From Oscillospiraceae bacterium (GTDB lineage: Bacteria; Bacillota; Clostridia; Oscillospirales; Ruminococcaceae): a stretch of DNA of 33,214 nt. The notes beneath the pieces were generated by a model, which saw only the letters and a list, made by a program, of their open reading frames with translations, was not told where the DNA came from and made no database searches. Below are positions 1 to 5,993 of the stretch, piece by piece; position 1 is the first letter of the stretch, and each line of letters opens with the position of its first letter. The stretch is from positions 1-33,214 of the forward strand of contig JAGAPB010000035.1 in assembly GCA_017847995.1 (NCBI GenBank), read 5' to 3'. The translations under genes and the position numbers were made by a program.

Positions 1-880
1 CGACACCATCGGTTCGGGCATGGCCCTGCTGCACGCCCTGCGGGATATGGGCAAGCAGGTGCGCCTGCACAGCCCCGACCCCATCTCCGGCCGCTACGGT
101 ATGGTGGTGGGGCAGGAGGACACCACCGCCGGGCTGGAGGATAGCTTTGTCGTAACCGTTGACGTGGCCGACCCCGCCCTGCTGGGACGTTTGGAGGAAG
201 AATACGGCCACCGTGTGGACCTTTGCGTAGACCACCACCCCAGCAACAAGCGCTATGCCAAAAACCTGCTGCTGCGGGGCGAATACGCAAGCTGCTGCGA
301 GGCCATCTATGAGCTGCTGCTGGCCCTGGGGTGCCAAATCACCCCCGAGATGGCCGGCGCCGTCTATCTGGGCGCCTCCACCGACACCGGCTGCTTCCGC
401 TATGGCAACACCACCGCCAACACCCACTTTGTGGCCTCCAAAATGATCGAAGCCGGGGCCAACCACGGCCTCATCAACCGTGTCATCTTTGAAACAGTGA
501 GCAGGGAACGCATGGTCTTTGAAAGCCGTGTGAAGGAAACCCTGGAATACCACTACGGCGGCCATTGCGCCCTGATGTACCAACTGCAAAGTGCCTTTGA
601 GGGCCTTAGCGTGGAAGAAAGCGAGCTGGAAGGCATCAGCAACATTCCCCGCCAGATCGAAGGGGTGGAGGTAGGCGTTACCGTACGGGAACAGGCCGAC
701 GGAACCTGCCGCATCAGCCTGCGCAGCAGCGACTTTGTGGATGCCTCGGAGGTTTGCCAGCGCTTTGGCGGCGGCGGACACAAGCGTGCCGCCGGCTGCA
801 CTCTTGCCATGAAGCCCGCCGAGGCCGGCATGGCTGTGGTGAAAGCCATTGGGGACTATTTCCCCGGGGAGAGCCTGTGA
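1..880 (+). CDS. nrnA: DHH-family phosphoesterase (NrnA-type nanoRNase/pAp phosphatase), 5' end cut
   Basis: The reading frame is open from the first bases of the window (frame beginning at base 2), so the true start lies upstream. The first residues, DTIGS, are the tail of DHH motif I. The other motifs follow in order: TVDVADP (motif II), CVDHHPSN (motif III, the DHH signature) and GASTDTGCFRY (motif IV). The C-terminal DHHA1 domain ends in GGGGHKRAAGC, its substrate-binding loop. Proteins of this type are Mn-dependent enzymes that degrade 2-5 nt RNAs and hydrolyse 3'-phosphoadenosine 5'-phosphate. The position directly before truB and ribF is the usual place for nrnA in Firmicutes, downstream of rbfA. 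The stop codon overlaps the truB GTG start, which suggests translational coupling. The assignment is firm at family level; the split between nanoRNase and pAp phosphatase activity is from family knowledge. Confidence 0.93.
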   Translation, partial: DTIGSGMALLHALRDMGKQVRLHSPDPISGRYGMVVGQEDTTAGLEDSFVVTVDVADPALLGRLEEEYGHRVDLCVDHHPSNKRYAKNLLLRGEYASCCEAIYELLLALGCQITPEMAGAVYLGASTDTGCFRYGNTTANTHFVASKMIEAGANHGLINRVIFETVSRERMVFESRVKETLEYHYGGHCALMYQLQSAFEGLSVEESELEGISNIPRQIEGVEVGVTVREQADGTCRISLRSSDFVDASEVCQRFGGGGHKRAAGCTLAMKPAEAGMAVVKAIGDYFPGESL

Positions 881-1806
881 AGCGCCAGGATGCCCGGTTC
901 CACGGCATCCTTTGCCTGGATAAACCGGAAGGCTTTACCTCCTTTGACGCGGTGGCCAAGCTGCGGGGAATGATCCGCCAGCGGCGCATCGGCCACGGCG
1001 GAACTTTGGACCCCTTTGCCACCGGGGTGCTGCCCCTGTTTTTGGGCCGGGCCACCCGCCTGTGCGATATGTCCCCGGTGGAGGACAAGCGTTATACCGT
1101 TACCCTGCGCCTGGGGGTGGAAACCAACACCCAGGACATGACCGGCAAGGTGCTGAAGGAATGTGACGGCCAAATAAGCCGCACCGACCTGGAAGCCCTG
1201 CTGCCCCTCTTCACCGGGGCGCAGCAGCAGCTTCCTCCCATGTATTCGGCGGTGCAGGTGGGGGGACAGCGCCTTTATGACCTGGCCCGCCAGGGCATCG
1301 AGGTGGAACGCCAGCCCCGTGACATCACCATCCACCACATCAATTTGTTGGACTATAATGAAAATACCCGCCGCGCCGTGCTGGATGTAGCCTGCAGCAA
1401 AGGCACCTATATCCGTACCCTGTGCCACGACCTGGGCCAAAAGCTGGGGGTGGGCGGCGCCGCCGAAACCCTGCGCCGCACCGAGGCTTTGGGCTTTGCC
1501 TTGCAGGATTGCGTTGGCTACGACACCATTGCCGCCGCTTTGGAAGAGGGCGAGGAAGCCTTTGCCCGGCTGCTGCTGCCGTTGGAAACGGTCTTTCGCA
1601 GCTGCCCGGCGGTGCATCTTTCCCCGGCGCAGGATAAAATGTTCCGCAACGGGGTGCGCATGGACCTGGCCCGCATCCACGGCGTACCCGACCGGGAAAG
1701 CGGCCTGCTGCGGGTTCTGGGCAACCAAGGGGAATTCCTCGGGGTCGCCCGGGCTTCCTACGAGACCAGCGAACTGATCACCGTGCGCAATTTCTGCGGC
1801 GGATAA
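877..1806 (+). CDS. truB: tRNA pseudouridine(55) synthase TruB
   Basis: A 309-residue protein that makes pseudouridine 55 in the T-loop of tRNAs. The catalytic motif GGTLDPFATGVLP is present with the catalytic aspartate at about residue 45, preceded by the KP-x-G-x-TS motif (DKPEGFTS). The C-terminal part (about 250-309) fits the small TruB C-terminal domain. The GTG start at 877 is preferred over longer in-frame starts because it overlaps the nrnA stop (GTGA), has GGGGAG just upstream and gives the family's usual length and N-terminus. It is followed by ribF after 40 nt. The order nrnA-truB-ribF is a conserved Firmicutes arrangement. Confidence 0.95.
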   Translation: MKRQDARFHGILCLDKPEGFTSFDAVAKLRGMIRQRRIGHGGTLDPFATGVLPLFLGRATRLCDMSPVEDKRYTVTLRLGVETNTQDMTGKVLKECDGQISRTDLEALLPLFTGAQQQLPPMYSAVQVGGQRLYDLARQGIEVERQPRDITIHHINLLDYNENTRRAVLDVACSKGTYIRTLCHDLGQKLGVGGAAETLRRTEALGFALQDCVGYDTIAAALEEGEEAFARLLLPLETVFRSCPAVHLSPAQDKMFRNGVRMDLARIHGVPDRESGLLRVLGNQGEFLGVARASYETSELITVRNFCGG

Positions 1807-1846
1807 TAAGGCATAAACCGCAAACCATATCCAAAGGAGAAGGGAC

Positions 1847-2755
1847 ATGACGGAAGCATATACCCAAAAACCGAATGAACAAACAGCCGTCGCCCTTGGC
1901 TACTTTGATGGGGTCCATCTGGGGCACCGGGCGGTCATCGACTGTGCTGTTGCCGAAGCGGGGGAGAGCCTTATCCCCGCCGCCTTCACCTTTTCCACCG
2001 GAGGCGGTTCCCCCGAAAAAAAGCGGGGCGCTGCCGCCCTTTCCAGCCCGGCAGAAAAGCTGGAGCTGCTGCAGGCCGCCGGCATCCGCCGGGTGGAAAA
2101 CCCCGATTTTTCCGACTTTCAGGGCATGACCCCCGAAGAATTTGTCAAAGATTTTTTGGTGGGCCGCATGAACGCAAAGGTATTGTGCTGCGGCAGCGAC
2201 TTCCGCTTTGGTAAAGGCGCCGCCGCCGGGGTGCAGGACCTGATGCGCATCGGTCAGCCTTTGGGCATCAAGGTCTGTGTGGTGCCCGCTGTAGAACTGG
2301 ATGGAGCACCTGTCAGCAGCACCCGCATCCGCGCCGCCATCCAGCAGGGCCGCATGGAAGAGGCCGCCCGCCTGCTGGGCCGCCGCTACAGCTTTGCCTC
2401 CCCCGTGGTGGAGGGTAAGCATCTGGGCCGAAAGCTGGGTTTTCCCACCGTCAACCAGCCCTTACCCCAGGGCCGCTGCATGCCGCCCCCGGCGGTGTAT
2501 GCCGCCTGGATCCAAACCCCCGACGGGGTGTGGCGCATGGGCGTGTGCAACATCGGCGCTCAACCCACCGTGGAGGGCAGCATCCCCCTGGCCGAAACCT
2601 ACATTTTGGACTTTGAGGGTGACCTTTACGGACAGGTTTTGCGGCTGGCCCCCTGGCACAAGCTGCGGGAGATCCGAAAGTTTGAGTCGGTGGAAGAACT
2701 GCGCCGGGAGGTGCTTTTCAACGCCGACCAGGCCCGCCGGGTTTTAAGCCGCTGA
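1847..2755 (+). CDS. ribF: Bifunctional riboflavin kinase / FAD synthetase
   Basis: A 302-residue cytosolic enzyme that turns riboflavin into FMN and then FAD. The N-terminal nucleotidyltransferase domain shows ALGYFDGVHLGHRAVI near residue 16, with the HxGH nucleotide-binding motif, and SSTRIRAAI near residue 160. The C-terminal riboflavin kinase domain (about 180-300) shows GRKLGFPTVN, the flavokinase signature. The ATG at 1847 follows AAAGGAGAAGGG at good spacing. The length is normal for RibF. It is the last gene of the nrnA-truB-ribF group; a possible terminator and the rpsO promoter follow. No FMN riboswitch precedes it, as expected for this housekeeping copy. Confidence 0.95.
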   Translation: MTEAYTQKPNEQTAVALGYFDGVHLGHRAVIDCAVAEAGESLIPAAFTFSTGGGSPEKKRGAAALSSPAEKLELLQAAGIRRVENPDFSDFQGMTPEEFVKDFLVGRMNAKVLCCGSDFRFGKGAAAGVQDLMRIGQPLGIKVCVVPAVELDGAPVSSTRIRAAIQQGRMEEAARLLGRRYSFASPVVEGKHLGRKLGFPTVNQPLPQGRCMPPPAVYAAWIQTPDGVWRMGVCNIGAQPTVEGSIPLAETYILDFEGDLYGQVLRLAPWHKLREIRKFESVEELRREVLFNADQARRVLSR

Positions 2756-2793
2756 AGGCTGCCCGCAATATGGTGAAAATAACCCGAAACAAT

Positions 2794-2836
2794 GGCGGAA
2801 AAACCTTGATTTTTCGCAAAATAACGCCGTTTTTTT
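2794..2836 (+). terminator. Possible intrinsic terminator after ribF
   Basis: GGCG at 2794-2797 can pair with CGCC at 2825-2828, enclosing a second short stem (GAAAAA with TTTTTC), and a run of seven T follows. The outer stem is short, so this is only a plausible terminator. It lies immediately upstream of the rpsO promoter, where the ribF transcript would be expected to end. Confidence 0.4.
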
Positions 2837-2838
2837 GC

Positions 2839-2867
2839 TTTACAAGCAAAGCCGGGTATGCTATAAT
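2839..2867 (+). promoter_or_regulatory. rpsO promoter, sigma-A type with extended -10
   Basis: TTTACA at 2839-2844 and TATAAT at 2862-2867 are separated by exactly 17 nt, and TG at 2859-2860 makes an extended -10. The predicted transcript would carry about 105 nt of leader before the rpsO start. A perfect 7-bp inverted repeat (TTTGCTT, TAC, AAGCAAA; 2834-2850) lies across the -35 element. Confidence 0.8.
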
Positions 2868-2980
2868 CAATTATTGCTGACGACCTTTTTCTAAGCTTTG
2901 GGGAAAAAGCCCTTGTATGGGGGATCACCCGCCCATTGCCTGGAAATTGGCGACAAATAAAACACAGAGGTGACTGCATT
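2868..2980 (+). promoter_or_regulatory. rpsO 5' leader, possible S15 autoregulatory RNA
   Basis: The roughly 105-nt transcribed leader contains a hairpin made by CTTTTTC (about 2885-2891) and GAAAAAG (about 2903-2909), then further G/C-rich segments that can pair. Ribosomal protein S15 is known to repress its own mRNA in several bacteria by binding leader structures that differ between lineages. That this leader does so is an inference from its length and position; I cannot match it to a specific known class. Confidence 0.35.
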
Positions 2981-3247
2981 ATGATGCGCAAAGAAGAAAA
3001 AACCGAAATTATCCTGGCCAATGCCACCCACGAAGGCGACACCGGTTCTCCCGAAGTACAGATCGCTGTTCTGACCAAGAGAATCAACGACCTGAACGAA
3101 CACCTGAAGGTCCACAAGAAGGACCATCACTCCCGTCGTGGTCTGCTGAAGATGGTTGGTCATCGCCGCAACCTGCTGGCCTACCTGCAGAAGACCGATA
3201 TCGAGCGTTACCGCGCCATTATCGCCAAGCTGGGCCTGCGTAAGTAA
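2981..3247 (+). CDS. rpsO: 30S ribosomal protein S15
   Basis: An 88-residue primary 16S rRNA-binding protein of the small subunit platform. The core [16 protein letters not shown] followed by [12 protein letters not shown] and [10 protein letters not shown] is characteristic, and the protein ends in LGLRK as S15 usually does. Two adjacent ATG codons (2981, 2984) are possible; the first lies 8 nt after the GAGGTG ribosome site and is preferred. The longer frame upstream to 2936 starts within the leader and is not supported by a ribosome site. A strong hairpin follows directly, then pnp, the conserved rpsO-pnp arrangement. Confidence 0.97.
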   Translation: MMRKEEKTEIILANATHEGDTGSPEVQIAVLTKRINDLNEHLKVHKKDHHSRRGLLKMVGHRRNLLAYLQKTDIERYRAIIAKLGLRK

Positions 3248-3259
3248 GTTTTTTAAGAA

Positions 3260-3289
3260 GGCATGGGGTGAATTTCGCCCCATGCCTTT
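3260..3289 (+). terminator. Hairpin terminator after rpsO
   Basis: An 11-bp stem (GGCATGGGGTG at 3260-3270 with CGCCCCATGCC at 3276-3286, one G-U pair) with a 5-nt AATTT loop is followed by only three T residues. It may terminate part of the transcripts and protect rpsO mRNA from 3' decay while letting some polymerase continue into pnp. Confidence 0.65.
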
Positions 3290-3297
3290 CGCCGTTG

Positions 3298-3328
3298 TTT
3301 ACAGGGGAAACCCTGAACCAAATATAAG
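3298..3328 (+). promoter_or_regulatory. Candidate pnp promoter
   Basis: TTTACA at 3298-3303 and TATAAG at 3323-3328 are separated by 19 nt, longer than ideal. A start near 3335 would place the long hairpin at 3344-3400 at the extreme 5' end of the pnp mRNA. The call depends mostly on position. Confidence 0.4.
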
Positions 3329-3343
3329 GCTGTGAACTGGCAA

Positions 3344-3400
3344 TTTAGCAGTGAATCCAACCCTTCCACCGCCGGTGAAAAGGCTGGATTTATTGCTAAA
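3344..3400 (+). promoter_or_regulatory. Long double-stranded hairpin in the pnp leader
   Basis: Bases 3344-3359 pair with 3385-3400 without interruption (two G-U pairs). After a mismatch, 3361-3362 and 3364-3365 pair with their partners, and CACC (3367-3370) pairs with GGTG (3374-3377) around a GCC loop. In E. coli the pnp leader forms a comparable long hairpin that RNase III cuts, after which PNPase represses its own translation. Similar control here is an inference from the structure and its position about 45 nt before the pnp start. Confidence 0.6.
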
Positions 3401-3443
3401 ACGTCACCGCAGCCTGCATTAATAATAATGGAGGTATTTTAGG

Positions 3444-5567
3444 ATGTTTGAAAATTTCCGCGTATTTGAAACCACCCTGGCCGGCAAGCCCATCAGCTTT
3501 GAAACCGGCAAAATGTGCGGCCTGGCCAGCGGCTCCTGCCTGGTGCGCTATGGCGAAACCACCGTGCTGTGCAACGCCACCATGGCCCAGAAGCCCCGCG
3601 AAGGCATCGACTTCTTCCCCCTTTCTGTTGACTTTGAAGAAAAGCTCTACTCGGTAGGCCGCATTCCCGGCTCCTTCATCCGCCGCGAAAGCCGTCCCCC
3701 CGAATCGGCTATTCTGGCATCCCGCGTTGTTGACCGCCCCATCCGTCCCCTGTTCCCCAAGGATATGCGCAACGACGTTTCGGTGGTTATGACCGTGCTG
3801 TCGGTCGACCCCGACTGCAGCCCTGAAATTGCCGGCATGATCGGCACTTCCTTTGCCCTCAGCATCTCTTCCATTCCCTGGAACGGCCCCATCGCCGGTG
3901 TCAACGTTGGCCTGGTGGATGGCGAGATCATTGTTTGCCCCAACGCTGAACAGCGTGCCAAGAGCGACCTGCAGCTGACCGTTGCCGGTACCGCCACCAA
4001 GGTTTGCATGATCGAAGCCGGCGCCAACGAAGTTGACGACGACACCATGCTGGAAGCCATCATGCAGGGCTTTGCCGAAATTCAGAAGATGGTCGCCTTC
4101 ATTTCCGACGTACAGAAGGAGATCGGCAAGGAAAAGATCGTTTTCGAATCCAAGGAAGTTCCCCACGATATGTTCGAAGCCATCAAGGACTTCGCCATTG
4201 ACGACATCAAGGCCGCCCTGGATACCGACGACAAGAACGTTCGCGAAGAACGTCTGGCTCCCGTTGTGGCTGCCATCCACGAAAAGTTTGACGCCGAATA
4301 TCCCGAACAGGAAGCTGTTATCGACGAAGCCATCTACAAGCTGCAGAAGTTTGTGGTTCGCCGCTGGCTGCTGGACGAAGGCAAGCGTATTGACGGCCGC
4401 CAGATGGACGAGATCCGTCCTCTGAACGCCGAAGTTGGCCTCATCCCCCGTGTACACGGCTCCGCCATGTTCACCCGTGGTCAGACCCAGGTCATGACCA
4501 TCACCACCCTGGGCACCATCAGCGAAGCCCAGATCCTGGACGGCATCGACGGCAACACCAGCAAGCGCTACATGCACCACTACAACTTCCCCTCCTACTC
4601 GGTGGGCGAGACCCGTCCCAGCCGCGGCCCCGGCCGCCGCGAGATCGGTCACGGTGCTTTGGCTGAACGTGCCCTGCTGCCCGTCATCCCCTCGGTTGAA
4701 GAATTCCCCTACGCCCTGCGTCTGGTTTCCGAAGTGCTGTCCTCCAACGGCTCCACTTCCCAGGGTTCCATCTGCGCTTCCACCCTGTCTTTGATGGACG
4801 CCGGTGTTCCCATCAAGGCTCCCGTAGCCGGCATCAGCTGCGGTCTGATCACCGAAGGCGACCGCTGGATGACCATGGTTGACATCCAGGGTCTGGAAGA
4901 CTTCTTCGGCGACATGGACTTCAAGGTAGGCGGCACCCACAAGGGCATTACCGCCATCCAGATGGACCTGAAGATCGACGGCCTGACCCCCGAGATCATC
5001 AAGGAAGCCTTTGAAAAGACCCACAAGGCCCGTGTATACATTCTGGACGAGATCATGCTGAAGGCTCTGCCCACCTACCGTCCCGAACTGAGCAAGTACG
5101 CTCCCAAGATGCAGACCCTGGTCATCAACCCCGACAAGATCCGCGACGTGATCGGCAGCGGCGGCAAGGTCATCCAGAAGATCTGCGCCGAATGCGAAGT
5201 TAAGATCGACATCGAAGATGACGGCCATGTATTTGTTTCCGGCATCGACGCCGAAAACGTACGCCGCGCCGTAAACGTTATCGAAACCATCGTAAACGAC
5301 CCCGAAGTTGGCGCCATCTACAAGGGCAAGGTAACCCGTCTGATGAACTTCGGCGCCTTCGTTGAGATCGCCCCCGGCAAGGAAGGCCTGGTACACATCT
5401 CCAAGCTGGATTCCACCCGTGTTGAAAAGGTGGAAGACATCGTTAACCCCGGCGACGAAGTATTCGTCATGGTTACCGAAATTGACCAGCAGGGCCGTAT
5501 CAACCTCTCCCGCAAGGACGCTCTGGCTGCCATTGAAGCCAAGCGCAAGGAACAGGCCCAGCAGTAA
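3444..5567 (+). CDS. pnp: Polyribonucleotide nucleotidyltransferase (PNPase)
   Basis: A 707-residue phosphorolytic 3'-5' exoribonuclease that works as a ring-shaped trimer in RNA decay. Order of domains: first RNase PH-like domain (about 10-145), helical linker (about 150-240), second RNase PH-like domain (about 325-545), KH domain with the GSGG loop at about 571-574, and S1 domain from about residue 622 (GKVTRLMNFGAFVEI). The catalytic aspartates of the second PH domain are seen in QMDLKIDG (about 508 and 512). The ATG at 3444 follows GGAGGT. Length and domain set are those of a normal complete PNPase. Codon use is strongly biased toward C-ending codons, consistent with high expression. Confidence 0.98.
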   Translation: MFENFRVFETTLAGKPISFETGKMCGLASGSCLVRYGETTVLCNATMAQKPREGIDFFPLSVDFEEKLYSVGRIPGSFIRRESRPPESAILASRVVDRPIRPLFPKDMRNDVSVVMTVLSVDPDCSPEIAGMIGTSFALSISSIPWNGPIAGVNVGLVDGEIIVCPNAEQRAKSDLQLTVAGTATKVCMIEAGANEVDDDTMLEAIMQGFAEIQKMVAFISDVQKEIGKEKIVFESKEVPHDMFEAIKDFAIDDIKAALDTDDKNVREERLAPVVAAIHEKFDAEYPEQEAVIDEAIYKLQKFVVRRWLLDEGKRIDGRQMDEIRPLNAEVGLIPRVHGSAMFTRGQTQVMTITTLGTISEAQILDGIDGNTSKRYMHHYNFPSYSVGETRPSRGPGRREIGHGALAERALLPVIPSVEEFPYALRLVSEVLSSNGSTSQGSICASTLSLMDAGVPIKAPVAGISCGLITEGDRWMTMVDIQGLEDFFGDMDFKVGGTHKGITAIQMDLKIDGLTPEIIKEAFEKTHKARVYILDEIMLKALPTYRPELSKYAPKMQTLVINPDKIRDVIGSGGKVIQKICAECEVKIDIEDDGHVFVSGIDAENVRRAVNVIETIVNDPEVGAIYKGKVTRLMNFGAFVEIAPGKEGLVHISKLDSTRVEKVEDIVNPGDEVFVMVTEIDQQGRINLSRKDALAAIEAKRKEQAQQ

Positions 5568-5582
5568 GCTTAACAGCAAAAC

Positions 5583-5616
5583 AAAACCGCCCATCCGCAG
5601 GGATGGGCGGTTTTTT
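5583..5616 (+). terminator. Bidirectional terminator between pnp and the minus-strand IIB gene
   Basis: A perfect 10-bp stem (CCGCCCATCC at 5587-5596, GGATGGGCGG at 5601-5610) with a 4-nt loop, A residues before it and six T after it. It ends pnp on the + strand and, with TTTTG on the other strand, also serves the minus-strand gene that ends at 5639. Confidence 0.9.
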
Positions 5617-5638
5617 GCGCTTTTGGGGCGCTAAAATA

Positions 5639-5953
5639 TCAATACAGGTCCATGTCGGGGGCGCTTTCGATCAGTTCCAGCACCTTGCGGTTGACCGGCT
5701 CGCAGTCGATGCCCGAAAGATAGCAGGTGTCGCTGACCACCGGCACCGGATATTCCCGAAAGATGGGGGAGGCGGTGACGATCAGGCAGATGTGGTCCAG
5801 ATACTGGTCCAGCTCGCTGAAGCGGCAGCAGATCAATTCAACATAGTTGACTTTTTCCCGCTCAAAAAACTCTTCAAGCTGATATTTGATGGAACTGGAG
5901 CTGGCGATGGCCGCGCCGCAGACACAGGCAACGCGCTTTCTAATAATTCCCAT
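5639..5953 (-). CDS. PTS galactitol-type EIIB-like protein
   Basis: A 104-residue cytosolic protein. The N-terminus, strand then ACVCGAAIASSSS, matches the phosphocysteine loop of the Gat/lactose-type EIIB fold, with the probable active cysteine at residue 12. Such proteins pass phosphate from an EIIA to the sugar bound in EIIC. The ATG at 5953 is chosen because GAGGT stands 8 nt upstream; an in-frame ATG at 6097 would lie inside the preceding regulator gene. It follows the PRD regulator by 40 nt in the same direction. It differs clearly from the IIB at 9938, so the locus has two IIB genes on opposite sides of the divergent promoter region. It may feed the regulator instead of the transporter; this is not shown. 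Confidence 0.8.
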   Translation of the reverse strand: MGIIRKRVACVCGAAIASSSSIKYQLEEFFEREKVNYVELICCRFSELDQYLDHICLIVTASPIFREYPVPVVSDTCYLSGIDCEPVNRKVLELIESAPDMDLY

Positions 5954-5993
5954 AATACATGACCTCATTTTGATGATACTTGCAGCAGGCGGC

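Noticed and set aside
1807-1846. Possible FMN riboswitch before ribF
   Set aside because: Only 40 nt separate truB and ribF; the conserved FMN aptamer would not fit.
3396-5594. A 732-codon open frame on the minus strand opposite pnp, and similar long frames at 8200-10029, 5886-7091 and 25112-26443
   Set aside because: They are mirror images of genes with strong codon bias. They lack ribosome sites, and their residues are low-complexity G/H/V/D-rich. The PNPase, IIC, PRD regulator and citrate synthase motifs lie on the other strand.
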